This document shows positions 11,354-22,684 of a stretch of DNA of 64,000 nucleotides, one piece after another (the stretch's first letter is position 1; the number at the start of each line of letters is the position of its first letter). The DNA comes from Penicillium oxalicum (lineage: Eukaryota; Ascomycota; Eurotiomycetes; Eurotiales; Aspergillaceae), in NCBI RefSeq assembly GCF_001723175.1, contig NC_064657.1, positions 434,001-498,000 of the forward strand. The letters are read 5' to 3'. The position numbers and the translations under genes were made by a program. Below the pieces are notes generated by a model. The model was not told the origin of the DNA and did not search any database. It saw only the letters and a program-made list of their open reading frames with translations.

Positions 11354-14300
11354 CTAGCCGCGTCTCCTTCGGAGTCCGAATTCTTCCTCTTGAAGCTCCC
11401 GAATCAGTCGTAAACTCTCCTCGTCTGCATCTTCTTTGACGCGGTGCTTCGAATGCTTCGACTGGCGCGGGGAGAGAGATGTGGTCGCATGTCGACCAAA
11501 GTGCGTCTCGACCATCGGAGAGCTCTTCTTGGCATGCGATGAGGATGGGCGAGGGGACGATTTCCGAATCGATGAGGGACCAGGGGTGACCTGTGTCGCG
11601 GGAGGCCGTGTCACATGATTTGACGAGCGAGAGGGAGGGATCTCGGTGATAAACCGTTCTCCATGTCGGGGTTGTCGAGACGAATGGCGCGAACTTGAAT
11701 TGGGAGTGTGGAGAACACCGGAAGTCTCACCCTCTACTGATGTCACCGGCTCGCCTTCTTGTACCGGGTCCATCTCGTCGGCCAGCGACGTGGGTGGCGA
11801 TACCAGGGAGGCGGTGGTTGGGTTCTCAGAGATGGCCAAGGAGCTCTGATCTTTGATATCCATTGAGTCGACGTGGAGGACAGGAGGTGATGCATACAGG
11901 GCTTGGCCAACAGTCACGACCTCGGCCATTTTACTGGGGTGGGCTTGGGCGTGGCGCAGTACGTCGTACGCGCTCTGCGCATCCTGCGGTAATGATGTAG
12001 CCGCATAATCTTCGAATGTCATGGCATGCAAATTCGGAGATGTGCTCTCCTGCTTGGTCTTCTTGACCGGCGCTGGGACAGTCTCATCCTCATTGGGCCG
12101 GGGTCGTTTTGAAGAAGCTGTTCCGCGGGGTTTCGACCGTTCTTGTGCTTTGATAGGATCGACACGACCGAACTCATCATGTATACACCGACGCTGTTTC
12201 AGTTCACACTGGTTAGTCCTTGATTCCTCCAGATAATCCCATCAAGAGCATGTGAAAGCACTTACTTTGCTCTTGCGACAATCGTCACACGCCTTACTTC
12301 GGCCCTTCTTCCCCCCGTTGACACCATCAGGGCTCAGCTCGGCGAGTCGACTGCCCGCAACAGTAGACGTCCCCATCACTGTTGAATGAAACTTGCCAGA
12401 CCCATCAAATTGATCAAAGCCAACAACGCCATTGCTCTGAAAGCCAGCCTGAGAAGCAATGGCAGCGAGCGAGTTCAGCGCAGACACGGCATCTTGTGCT
12501 AGTGATGACGGGGTGCTTAGACCCGAGGTGAGTCCCAACCCATTTACACCCAGATGAGTACCTAAGGTGCCAGAATCGCCAGGCTCGTCCTTGTGTCGGC
12601 ATCGTATCCGACGTCGACGACAAGCATCACAGGCCACCCGCTTTGGCCCCAGTCCCGAGCCACGTTGGGCGGGTCGAGTCTTCGAGGCGGATGAAGGCTC
12701 CCGGACGACCACGTCTCCTGCAAAGGCGGGCGCCACGGGTGCCACAGGCGTCGCAGGCGTAGCCGTCTCGCTGGGGACGGGAGCAGGAGGATTGTTGGCT
12801 GGAGCAGCAGGCGTAGCAGAGACGTCATCCGATGGCCGCTGAACCGCCTGTCTTTCAGCGTAGGTACGTTGACTGTCGAAATTGCGCTCCGACCGACGGC
12901 TTGGGCGGCCGGCCGATTTTTTCTCGTTCAACGGGATCTTGGGGTTCGATTCGATGACGCCAGGACGAGTCCACTGCGGTGCCTTCTCGTTGCCGCGCTT
13001 CCAAGCGACCCAAATGCCAAACTTTCGGATCATGTCGACAGGATCACTAATGCCTTTGGGAACGGACCGTCGAACTGCGTTGCGCGTTTCCACAGTTACG
13101 CCCTCAATGTTATATGAGCTCGCGATGAGCGCTGTGCGCAAGAGGTATTTGGTCAGTTCCGGCAACCCCTCCAGCTCAGCTTGAGAGTATAAGCGCGCAT
13201 TGTAGTAGGCAGACCCCGGCTGCTCCTGATTTGCACGCTCTCCAAATTCATAGTAGATCGGATGGCGCCGATGAAATCGGTAATTTTCGTCTTGAGCGAA
13301 CGAGTCCATCACGTTTTGAGGAATTGGATCATCCTCCAAGTAGCGCAGAGCGGTGTACCACTGGATCTTTTGGAAGAACGGATAACGGAACTTCATAGGT
13401 ACTTTAGTCTCCTTCTCGATGTTGAGGACCTTGATTTGCATGCCGTAATTCAGTCGGGTCAAGAAATTGCCCCCTATCACCAAACTGTTCTCCGGCGTCC
13501 ATACTGCATGAATCCAGCCCGATGGGATCAACATGGTATCGCCCTCGGAAAGGTCCACGCGGTAGCATTCTTTCGTTTGATTGCCCAAGAAGATCGAGTC
13601 CTGCGCCGGAGACTTGCACCACTCCTCGTACTTCTTGAGATGCTTGTCCTTGGGAGGAATAAAGAAGAATGTCTTCTTGCCCCTGAGGATATGATAGTAG
13701 ACAGACGATCCCCCGAAATCGATGTGAAAGTCGGTATAACAATCGGCCACGGACATGAGGCAGTAGAACTGAACCTTGGGGTAGTCGCCAATGGCCTTGA
13801 GCTCCTGCGGCCACACTGCATCCTGCAGATCAAGGTCGCGCACGACTTTTGGCCGTCTGATCAGTCGACCAAGTCTACTCTGCGAGACTTCCAGACTGAT
13901 GACGTTTCTCACTGGCTTGTCGGGTTCATTGCTCTCATAATAGTCGGCCCACTTCTGCATGTTCCACCGCTTGTCCTCGCCCTGTTGTGACTTGACATCG
14001 ATCACTTCTACCCTTTCTTCAGGCCCGTAGAGCTCAGCGACAGCACGGACGGTCAATCCTTGTGGTACCACCATATCGAGTTGATCTTGTCCGCAATCCA
14101 CCACCTCCTGGACGCCTGTCTCGACCTCGTCGACATGGTCTAGCAAATCATCGAACATCTCTTGAGTTGGAGCCTCTTCCACGAGTGATGCAAAGTCCTC
14201 GTCCAGCTCAGGCATGGCCTCTCGATGATTCCAAGCGGCAGGAATCACGACCGGCTCAGCCCAACCATTCCCGCGTTCAAAGTACTCAGCAGTGATGAGC

Positions 14301-15646
14301 TCGGGCTTCATGCGAGGGAAATTTTCAGGCAGAAATCGAATCTTGCCTTGCCGGATGGGTTCAAGGTAGTGGTGTTCCGCCGAGTCCGAGGCAGCCTTGA
14401 TGACGCCCTGGTTGAGCCCAGCATAATCAATGGCGGTGCGGGCCCTCGAGGATTTACGGACAAAGGTCGTCTGCCCATGAGTAGCTCGGCAATTTCGACA
14501 AATAAATTTATCGACGGTGCGAATCTCTCGGTCGTTCTTGAACCCGGCACAGAGAATGTGAAACCAGCGCTTACACCCATCGCAGCCAATCCATGTATCT
14601 CCTTCCTGCTGCGCGTCCGGTTCGACCGGTATTCGCACCATGTGACATGCAGCACAAGTCGCCTGGGTTGTGTCGCCTCTCACATCTTCTTCAACCTTTG
14701 GTGCAACTGTCGTCGCATCGTGAAGGCTCTTGTCGGGTTCGTCATGTCTCTGTGGTCCGTACCCCATGTACTGTGACGTGTCCGATACTCTCGCATGTTC
14801 CTCCTCTTCCTCTTCCCAGAGTACGGGGGGCAACGCCCCGGCACTCGTCGTAGGTCGCGCGCCAGGGATAATCGGGCGAGATAGAAAAGTCGACCCATCG
14901 GATCGTGACCTCAAGCGAGATGGCGGGACGTGGTTTTCCGTGTTGTGATGTGATGGTTTTCTATCCTCGGCAGAGAAGTGCAGTGAAGGATGTGGGTATT
15001 CTTGTCGATCGTGCCGAACCAGATTGCTTCCCCAGACACCATGGTGAGTGTGGTAGGATTCGTCGATGCTGACCCGTTTCGTAGAATGCCCATTGGGCCA
15101 GAAGTTGGAAGGTCGTGCAAAGTTCAGAAGCAACTCAGCATCGGTCTTCATACTGTCCAAGACGGAGTGTTGTAGATGGCCGCTGGGCGGCAGTGCATGG
15201 GAAGAAGAGGAGGGCGAGCGATATGGAGAAGAGTCTCGTTCCGATCGGGCCCGCTTGGCCGGTCGCTCGGAGTTTTGCGAGTCATTGGAGAAAAGAGGGA
15301 ATGCGGAACGAGAGTGAGGAGAGGAGGGGGCGGGAAGGAGAGGCGTGAAGGTAGGACTTGTTGCGAGCGCTATCGTAGCGAGTGTGTCAATGGTCGAATT
15401 TGACCGGCCATGCCCCGACCGTTGATGGCACTCAGAATCGGGGCCGGTACTCCGACCAGCATCTAGCGAGCGCTGATCGTGTTCGAGGCTGGCAGCACGT
15501 GCAAGATCGCGTTCAGCCCACGGTCCTCGAAATTCGGCAGTCGACGGTGTAATCGGCTCCACAGCGCGTCGGGGAGGAGATGGTGTGCGGTAATATGACG
15601 GACGCTCGCCCAGCGGCATCGAGAAGGACGCTGCGCTCATCATCAT
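11354..15646 (-). CDS. jhd1: JmjC histone demethylase with PHD finger (Jhd1 type, about 1406 aa)
   Basis: This is a nuclear Fe(II)/2-oxoglutarate-dependent lysine demethylase; yeast Jhd1 acts on H3K36 methylation. Exons are 15646-12266 and 12193-11354, with a 72-bp intron. A disordered Ser/Pro-rich N-terminus precedes a PHD finger at about residues 331-385 (CAACHMV, GCDGCKRWFH, CRNC). The JmjC domain has iron ligands His641 and Asp643 (FHIDFGG) and His713 (IHAVWTPE). The C-terminal part has two Cys-rich basic motifs, CDACRRRRIRC near residue 1000 and CDDCRKSKRRC, the second cut by the intron. The open frame extends 60 codons upstream to 15826. I chose the Met run at 15646 because MSAASFSMP begins the Pro-rich part. 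It is divergent from the SF3B6 gene. Confidence 0.93.
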
Positions 15647-16741
15647 GGGCGAGATCCAGATCGATTCACACACGGGAGAGGGTTCGATGATGGTGGGATG
15701 GAGCTGCGACTGGATGCGACTTTTGCGGCGAAGTGGATGCAGCAAAGCGGGGATTGGTACAACCACACGGACTAGCGAGAAGCCGTCGCAGGAGAAAAAG
15801 GTGTCATTCCTGGACACCGAATACACCGTCGCACTTCGTCTCGATGATCGACGAGTCTCGAGGAACGATTGAGGATTGCGGAGGAGATAGCCGACGGGGA
15901 GGGAGGGGGAAACTCAGTCGCGGCGGAGAGAGTTGAGGGGGTTTGCGAGCGTTGTGGCGGCGGGTTGAGCCAGGCGCGATGGGAATCGCGCCGCAGCCCG
16001 CGGGCGGAAAGAAAGGCTGAAAGTGAGACGACTTCAGTCAGCAGGAATGAAGTCCTGCAGACCGAGTTATGGGCGGCGATTCTCCGACTGGATGAGATGT
16101 TTCCGAGGGTGGTTTGGAAGAGGGAGGAGGGGAGAACGGAGCGCGGCAGACGATGGAGAGAGGAGGGCAGATCGCTCGGGGAGCCCGTCCGCAGAGGAGG
16201 AGGGTTCTGTACGGCCGCGGCCGCTTTGTACAACCGAAGATGATGCGCTCCGAGTGAGACGTCTTTGCAGTGCGGGGGTTCCAATTGTTGCGCTTGCGAG
16301 TGAATTGTGTCTGACGACTGGAAGTGACTGGCACGAAGAGACAAAGAGTCCGCTGGCGGCTCCGAGCTTGGGACTTGCGACTGAGAGCGTCTTCGCCGAG
16401 CTCCCCAGCGGCATTGATACGGTATCGAACCGTACCACGTGTAACCGTCGATCCGACCGACTTCCGGCATGAGGAGGGTGCTCTGAACCCCAGCCGGGCG
16501 GTATCGACCGTCACGTACCGTATCCGATAGTGGCAGGCTTACCTCATCCGTCTAGCCTAAGGCTGACGCTAAGCCTGAAGGGGGAATGCCAAGGTAACCT
16601 CGTGGTGGTCTCTGCGTGTCTCTCTTTTGACTCGCAAGCGCTCTGTCTTTGAAATCATCACTTACCTACGATAACGCCGGGTATCCCACACTCATCTCAC
16701 CGTTTCAACCAATCTCTCACACGGCCAGTTTCAACATAAGA
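15647..16741. other. Bidirectional promoter region, jhd1 / SF3B6
   Basis: This GC-rich spacer of about 1.1 kb lies between divergent genes. Open frames on both strands overlap each other with no motif and are explained by base composition. A CCAAT motif occurs near 16709, about 30 bp upstream of the SF3B6 start. Confidence 0.45.
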
Positions 16742-17528
16742 ATGAGCCGGAAGCTCGCCCCCGAAGCAAATCGGTACGTACAGAGGTTCTTTTTCTTGCC
16801 CCCCCTCTCCTCCCGCACGCCCTCTGGTCAACATTGGCGGACACTGAGGATGGAGTGGGCTGTTGGCGCTTGCGCTTCGAAATGCACCCTCGGCTGACCG
16901 ACCGTCTTTTTTGTATGGGATAGGATTCTCTTCGTCAAGAACCTCAGGTACGCCGGCTCGTCTTCCGCGCCTCTCTCCATACATCGGCCGTTGCGCCGAC
17001 CTGTTTCCCACGGTCCCCATCTCTGAGCGACCAGCGAGTGTCGAGGCCTGACTTTGATCTCTCTTCACCAGCTACAACGTAACCGCAGAGCAGCTTTTTG
17101 ACTTGTTTGGGAAATTTGGACCCATTCGGTAAGATCGGACTCGCTCTCAGAATCGTTGCGTCTTTTCTTTCCCTCGCTAACCGCGCGCCTTGTCTACTTT
17201 GTGTTCCGGTGCAGACAAATTCGTCAGGGTATCGCCAACAACTCCAAGGGCACGGCATTTGTGGTCTACGAAGACGTACACGACGCCAAGCAGGCATGCG
17301 ATAAGCTCAATGGCTTCAACTTCCAGAGCAGATACTTGGTCGGTACGTATGGTTGCCATCCGTGCGCCGCGGCCCACGTACTTTGAACATATGGAGGAAG
17401 GTCCCGGACTGACACGACTCTCTGCAGTATTATACCACCAGCCCGAGAAGATGGTCCGTTCCAAGGAGGATATCCAAGAACGACAGGAAAACTTGGAACG
17501 ACTCAAACAGCAACACGGGATAGAGTGA
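16742..17528 (+). CDS. Splicing factor 3b subunit 6 (SF3B6/p14), 113 aa
   Basis: p14 is the small RRM protein of the U2 snRNP SF3b complex that contacts the branch-point adenosine and SF3B1. Exons are 16742-16773, 16924-16947, 17072-17128, 17215-17342 and 17428-17528; all joins keep phase. The RRM is complete: RNP2 reads ILFVKNLS, the first helix is AEQLFDLFGKFG, RNP1 reads KGTAFVVYED, and the C-terminus is YLVVLYHQPEKM followed by a charged helix. Length matches the family (about 110-125 aa). Exon 2 is only 24 nt. Five exons in a 342-nt coding sequence is dense even for this window. It is divergent from jhd1. Confidence 0.95.
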
Positions 17529-19034
17529 GGGAGGGGGAGCATTGCAATGGATCTGCTATTACGTTGATTCTGGGAATGGTTATGGGTTAGCGGCGTTTCT
17601 CTTTGTGCTTTCTTTTTGTGCTCTTGGATTCCCTCGGGATATCCTCTTCTTTTGACGACCCTCACTTTCTTTCTGGGAAGGATGAATCCGGAATGATCTT
17701 GATCGTTGTTCGGTCGACTCTCGTTCGAAGCATCTACGAGCCGCAGAATATATCTCCAGACACTGACAGGTGACCTTGTCACCGCTGCCGTTCATGATGA
17801 TTATCATTTTTACGATATGCTTCCGGGGTTTCACTTTGGTGCTGCATGGGAAAAGAGGCGCTAAGAGGTTACCTCTCATTGAGAGTGAAAGGGTGCAGCC
17901 CTCGTGCAGCACTTTTAGGCATCGATCAACCGGGACCGATTAGCTTTCGCGGTAGACCTCACGACAACCAACCGTTTGTAGTGGTCAATTCTAATGGACT
18001 AGTAATTCAGCTGGCGATTCGTCCACCCTTGTTTTTGGAATATGCTTGATAGATACCTATACAAGTTCACCTCGCGAGAATGGTTAGGGTGCTGATCTCT
18101 TTTGTTTGTGTTGCAGGGTATTCTCCGTTGAGCGCCACCGGGGTGCCAGGACATCCGCCTGACCCGACCGTCACGAGTGCGCCGACATGGCTGATACCTT
18201 CACACAGCCGAGTGCAAGGACAGCGCCGATATCTTGACAATGTCTAGAACCCTACCATTCATCTCCGACAGGATTGGGATTCGAGGGAGTGGCTGTCAAG
18301 ACGGCGGCTCTTGAGACAGCAAATGCGTCACAGAAGGACACCCGAGTCTCCACTTTACTGCAAAGTGACGGGATCGCTCGCCTTGGCGATTTTGGTGAAG
18401 GACCCTGATTGTGAAGATGGGGCGTTTGGGGAGTCTTTGAAAAAAAAAGCATGATGAGACCCAAATGATGGCTTTGACGGACCCAGATTTCTTCGACTTG
18501 TCTAGTCATCGACTCAAGCCTTGTGCAAGACAACTTGTCCATCCGGACCGGAGGAGCCAAGAACTGTCGAACCTCCGATGCGCAGCTCTTCAAGAAAGGG
18601 TCATTTGCGGGGGGCCCAGCCCTCCGGAAGAACACCCGCCACACGAACCGACTTGACGCAGGCGGTGCTCTCTTGGAAGGGTTCCAACTTTCCAGCTTTG
18701 GGCGGTTCGAGGTTGCAAGATCCCGCGGTTTTCGTTCTACCTACCGCGGCCCAAGCTCTTTTTTAAAAACCATCTCCAGTGCACCTCCTCAGGATAATAT
18801 TCATCTGAGGCCTACGCTCTTAATTTGTCGACATCGGCCACGTGCTGATGCAGACTTGTCTCGGGTTCAAATAGGCCCGTTTGGCCCCTCCCCGCGCGTC
18901 TGATCAGTCTCGAGGACTTGCAACGCATTCACCGAAGCGCCGGCCGCTTCCTGGTTTTAGTCTAGGGCAAAAGGTCATTTCAGAAGCCGAAGAAATCATC
19001 CCCCGTTGGCTCTTGACTGTCTTGTTGAGGCAAG
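17529..19034. other. Intergenic region
   Basis: This holds the 3' UTR of the SF3B6 gene and the promoter of the next plus-strand gene. Open frames on both strands between 18250 and 18900 overlap each other and show no motif. No RNA gene or repeat was seen. Confidence 0.4.
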
Positions 19035-20179
19035 ATGGATGCTGCCAACACCGCGTTATCGCTCGTCGCATCTGCGGCGAGCAACTTGGCCATGGCGACG
19101 ACTGCGCCCAGCTCGGTATCCTTCTGGGCAACATCGGCATCACCGTCCCCTTCATCATACATGATCTACCCCCACAACCCGACGGCTTATGGTCAAGATC
19201 CCAACGAGGAGGAAGATGGGGAGTGCAAACTTCTTGGGCCGTTCTCACTGCTGGTGCAGGCAGCTCTTGGCGCCCTGGCCCTCTCGTCGCTGGTGTACAA
19301 GCGGTGGAGGGAACGCCCGCAGCGACCGCTCAAAGTGTGGGCCTTTGATGCGTCCAAGCAAGTTTTTGGATCGGGACTGCTTCATTTGGCCAATCTTTTA
19401 TTGTCCATGTTCTCGGCGGGGGAGCTGGGGATTCGCAAAGCGTACAAACCGAATCCCTGTTCGATCTATCTCCTGAATCTGGGTATTGATGTGAGTGTAT
19501 GAGATGTGGATTGAGACTGGTGCAGACGGCGCTGACAACCTCCTAGACTACTCTGGGTATCCCAATCCTCATTATGATCCTGCGTGGGTTGAACTACATC
19601 GCATTCTACACCCCGCTGGCCAATCCACCCGAATCCATCGAATCCGGCAACTATGGTCAACCGCCCCGAGCTCTGTGGTGGCTGAAGCAGTCGATGATAT
19701 ATTTCATTGGCCTTCTCGGCATGAAGATCTGCGTATTCTTCCTCATCTCCCTGTTCCCTTTCATCATCAAGGTGGGTGACTGGGCCTTGGGTTGGACTGA
19801 AGGAAACACCGCTCTTCAAATCGCGTTTGTCATGCTCCTGTTCCCGGTCATCATGAATGCGCTTCAATACTATATCATCGATCACTTTATCAAGAAGCAC
19901 GCTTCACAAGACACCTTGTACGATGCGCCCAACTCGGCAGATGACGACGAGGATGCTCCTCGGCGAGAAGCGCTCCTGGACGGATTCGATGAGGCATACT
20001 CGACCGACTCGGACGCAGAAAGCTCCCGTCAAAAGCCCACCGTGACGGTCAGCAAATCCAAGACCAAAGCCACCTCGAATGAACTGGCCCACTCGGAAGA
20101 CGTTCTCACGGAAGATTTCTCGCCGGTTCCGCCTTATGAACCGCCAAGCTCGAGCAGTAGCCGCAGCGGACGCAAGTGA
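19035..20179 (+). CDS. STIMATE/YPL162C-type multispanning membrane protein (362 aa)
   Basis: This belongs to the TMEM110/STIMATE family, whose animal member regulates store-operated calcium entry at ER-plasma membrane contacts; the yeast homologue YPL162C is vacuolar. Exons are 19035-19490 and 19547-20179. A nearer AG at the intron end would bring a stop into frame, so the later TAG acceptor is used. Predicted membrane spans include LLVQAALGALALSSLVY, the SGLLHLANLLLSMF region, LGIPILIMILRGLNYIAF, MIYFIGLLGMKICVFFLISL and IAFVMLLFPVIMNALQYY. The motif GLNYIAFYTP and the FDASKQVFG cytosolic loop are typical. The C-terminal tail (about 110 residues) is acidic and Ser-rich with likely phosphosites. 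Localisation is inferred from the yeast relative. Confidence 0.85.
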
Positions 20180-21030
20180 GAAGAAGCACCGGGATACTCG
20201 TCTCGGTGGGGACATGGGCATCATTTGTTATGAAGGGTATACGCAGACACGAGCACAGTCATGAATCCTGGGCATTGGGAAAGTTTATTGAATTTCAGGC
20301 GTTTTTCTTTTTCTTGCTTCTCGGATTTTTTTTGGCAAGGCGCGACGTGGAATCATGGTCTTTTTTCTTTCGCTTTATCAATGTATTATTCTTTTTTTTT
20401 GGTTCTTCGTTTGAACCTGAAATATTCGGATTTTCTTCTTCGAATTGGATTTTGTTTCTTTCCCCACATGAGACAAGGGGAATAGGCTGTTCACTTGAGC
20501 TTGAGCAATTCACGTCACATTTCAAGGTAGTCGCTTCTTCCAAGGCTAGAAGCAGCAACCCGGTGCCGAGAGCTACCTAGCATCCGCCGTGATCACCCGT
20601 CATTAAATACAAAGTGATCTAAGCTTATCTTTGAATATCCCAATCATGGTCACGGTCTCCTGGGGGGCTTTGTATACACATCCTGACCAAACTGTCCCAC
20701 TTACCTTGCCTGTACTACAGCCGAACATTCAAGTTGGCACGAATACTAAAAAAGGTACAGGAAGAAAAAAAAAACCTCTATTCATTAGATTCATGATTCA
20801 CACGTAAAACGAAACGAAACGAAAAAAAGCAAACCCGGCAAGGCAAGTCAGCTCCCGGTCAAACTGATACCAAGAAACCCTCCCAAACCTTGACCTCTCA
20901 TCAAACGCCTCTCTAATCAATGCCAGACCCAAATAAATCCCTGGAACTCCCCCATATCTCAAAACAATACACCATACCCTTCCTAGAAACAAAAAGAAAG
21001 AAAGACAACCCCCGAACCTCTCACCCAAAT
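20180..21030. other. Convergent intergenic region
   Basis: This T-rich 3' region lies between the membrane protein gene (plus strand) and the PTH11-like gene (minus strand). I see no gene, RNA or repeat beyond T-runs. Confidence 0.4.
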
Positions 21031-22684
21031 CTACTTCGCCCTCTCCGAAACCGACTGCATAAAAGTCCGCTGCACCGTGATCCGGCCCCCCTGCGAAGCC
21101 ATCAACCCAGCTTCCGAGTGAATCGCCTCCTCACTATTATTCAACATGATAAACTCCCTTGAAGCAGGGATCGTCATCACGCTGTTTTCCGAAATACTGT
21201 GTTCACTGATCTGGCCGAATTGTTTGGGCGTGCGGGTCGTGGGGACTGTGTTTCGGGTGGCTTTGAGTCCGTCGCGGTCGAGGGTTCCGAGTGGATAGGT
21301 GCTGGAGGCGCCGGGGGGGTTGCTGCGGGTGGCGCGGCCGCTGGAGAATTTCTCGTCGAGAAGCCAGCGGAAGAGAGGGCGGAGGGTGAAGAGGCTGCTG
21401 GCGATGATACCGAGGGCGGTTTCGACGACGGACCAGATGGCGATGGAGTATGTTGAGCCTGTTGGGGGGGAGAAGGGGGGTGTTAATTTTTCTTTCTTTC
21501 TTTCTTTCTTTTTTTCTTTTTTTTTTTTTGGTGGGAGAGAAAGAAGTTAGAGAGTGTGGAGTGGTGGTGATTTGTATAGGAGGCATGTAGAAATGGGTAT
21601 TTGTATTGGCTTTTGCCTTGAAACGACAAGGAGGGAATGGTCACGTCCTGTGTGTGTGGGTGTGTGGATGACTTACGGAGGAGAGATGTGTCCGCGTGAA
21701 GATGGAGGTATGGAATCCGAATGATCACCGCAATACTTGCGCTGTTTGGATCGAACGAACATGTTAGCAAATCCAAAGAAAAAAGAAAAGTTGCAGAACC
21801 AAAACTTACATTCCACCCATACTCAAAATCACGACTACGGCCACTTTCGTCCTCGGACTCATCTGCAACTTCCACACCAAAAAGATGGGCAAGATGGACA
21901 GAGTCAAGTCGCAGACGATTGTAAAACTGCTATACACGTAGACGATCATGGCCAGTTCGTGCAGCGACATGCATGTTCCCGTCTTGGTGGGATTCGCCGA
22001 GTCCCAGAAGTAGGAGACGGGTCGACAATTGAGCAGGAGCGCGATCCAGAACATCAAGCTGACGGCGATTGTCACACCCATGACAAGGAAGATGATTGTA
22101 CGGTGGACTCGGTCTATCGTCAAGCGGAGGAGGGCAACGGCGATGGACAGTTTGGCGAGTGCGGAAGACCATGTGTAGAAGACTTCGCACAACCACCAGT
22201 ACTAGATTGAGGCTCTCAAGTTAGTTCTATCGGGTCTGGACGAGGGAAAGATCCAGACGGTTCGAGGATAAGGGGGATATGCGATGCGAGGAGGTGATTT
22301 TTGCTCACGTACCAGGAGTGAGATTCTGTAGTAGGCGGCACTGGGATAGTCGCTAGTGGAGCGACCTCCTCCATAGAACGAGCCGACAATACTGCATGTA
22401 ATAAAGACGATAAAGAATACCTAAACTTGCATTAGAAAATAGAGGAAAATTGAAAAAAAATAAGAACCCCTCCCCCCCCAGGACGGGGACCCTTTGTTTA
22501 CGAGTCATTCAAGATCACGTACCAGCGCAAAGAGCATAATTCCATCATCCCATCCAAAAGCGCGAACGACGTGAACACGCACGAAGATTCTCAGAGAGAC
22601 GGCAATCAGAGCGAGGATCAACATGACGAGTCCGACGACGACGATCGCCATGCTCCCCCCGGTCAAAGGTAGTGGTGGGATCAT
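21031..22684 (-). CDS. PTH11-like / rhodopsin-fold integral membrane protein (384 aa)
   Basis: This is a seven-helix fungal membrane protein of the large PTH11-like/SAT5-like (rhodopsin domain) family, many of which are orphan receptors; the ligand is unknown. Exons are 22684-22523, 22420-22313, 22201-21810, 21741-21677 and 21458-21031, all GT-AG and in phase. Family landmarks are the first helix followed by RIFVRVHVVRAFGWDDGIML, KLSIAVALLRL, the NCRPVSYFWD motif, a CDLTLSILPIFLVWKLQMS helix, GGIASIAVIIRIPYL, and IWSVVETALGIIASSLFTLR. The C-terminal tail of about 110 residues is cytosolic and Ser/Thr-rich. There is no CFEM domain at the N-terminus, so this is the CFEM-less subgroup. Confidence 0.88.
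21491..21531. repeat. Imperfect (CTTT)n / poly-T tract
   Basis: A run of TTTC units grades into poly-T inside the last intron of the PTH11-like gene (as GAAA/poly-A on its sense strand). It is simple-sequence DNA, likely variable in length. Confidence 0.8.

Noticed and set aside
15647..16740. Long overlapping frames on both strands between jhd1 and SF3B6
   Set aside because: GC-rich promoter DNA with few stops in any frame; neither strand shows a motif.
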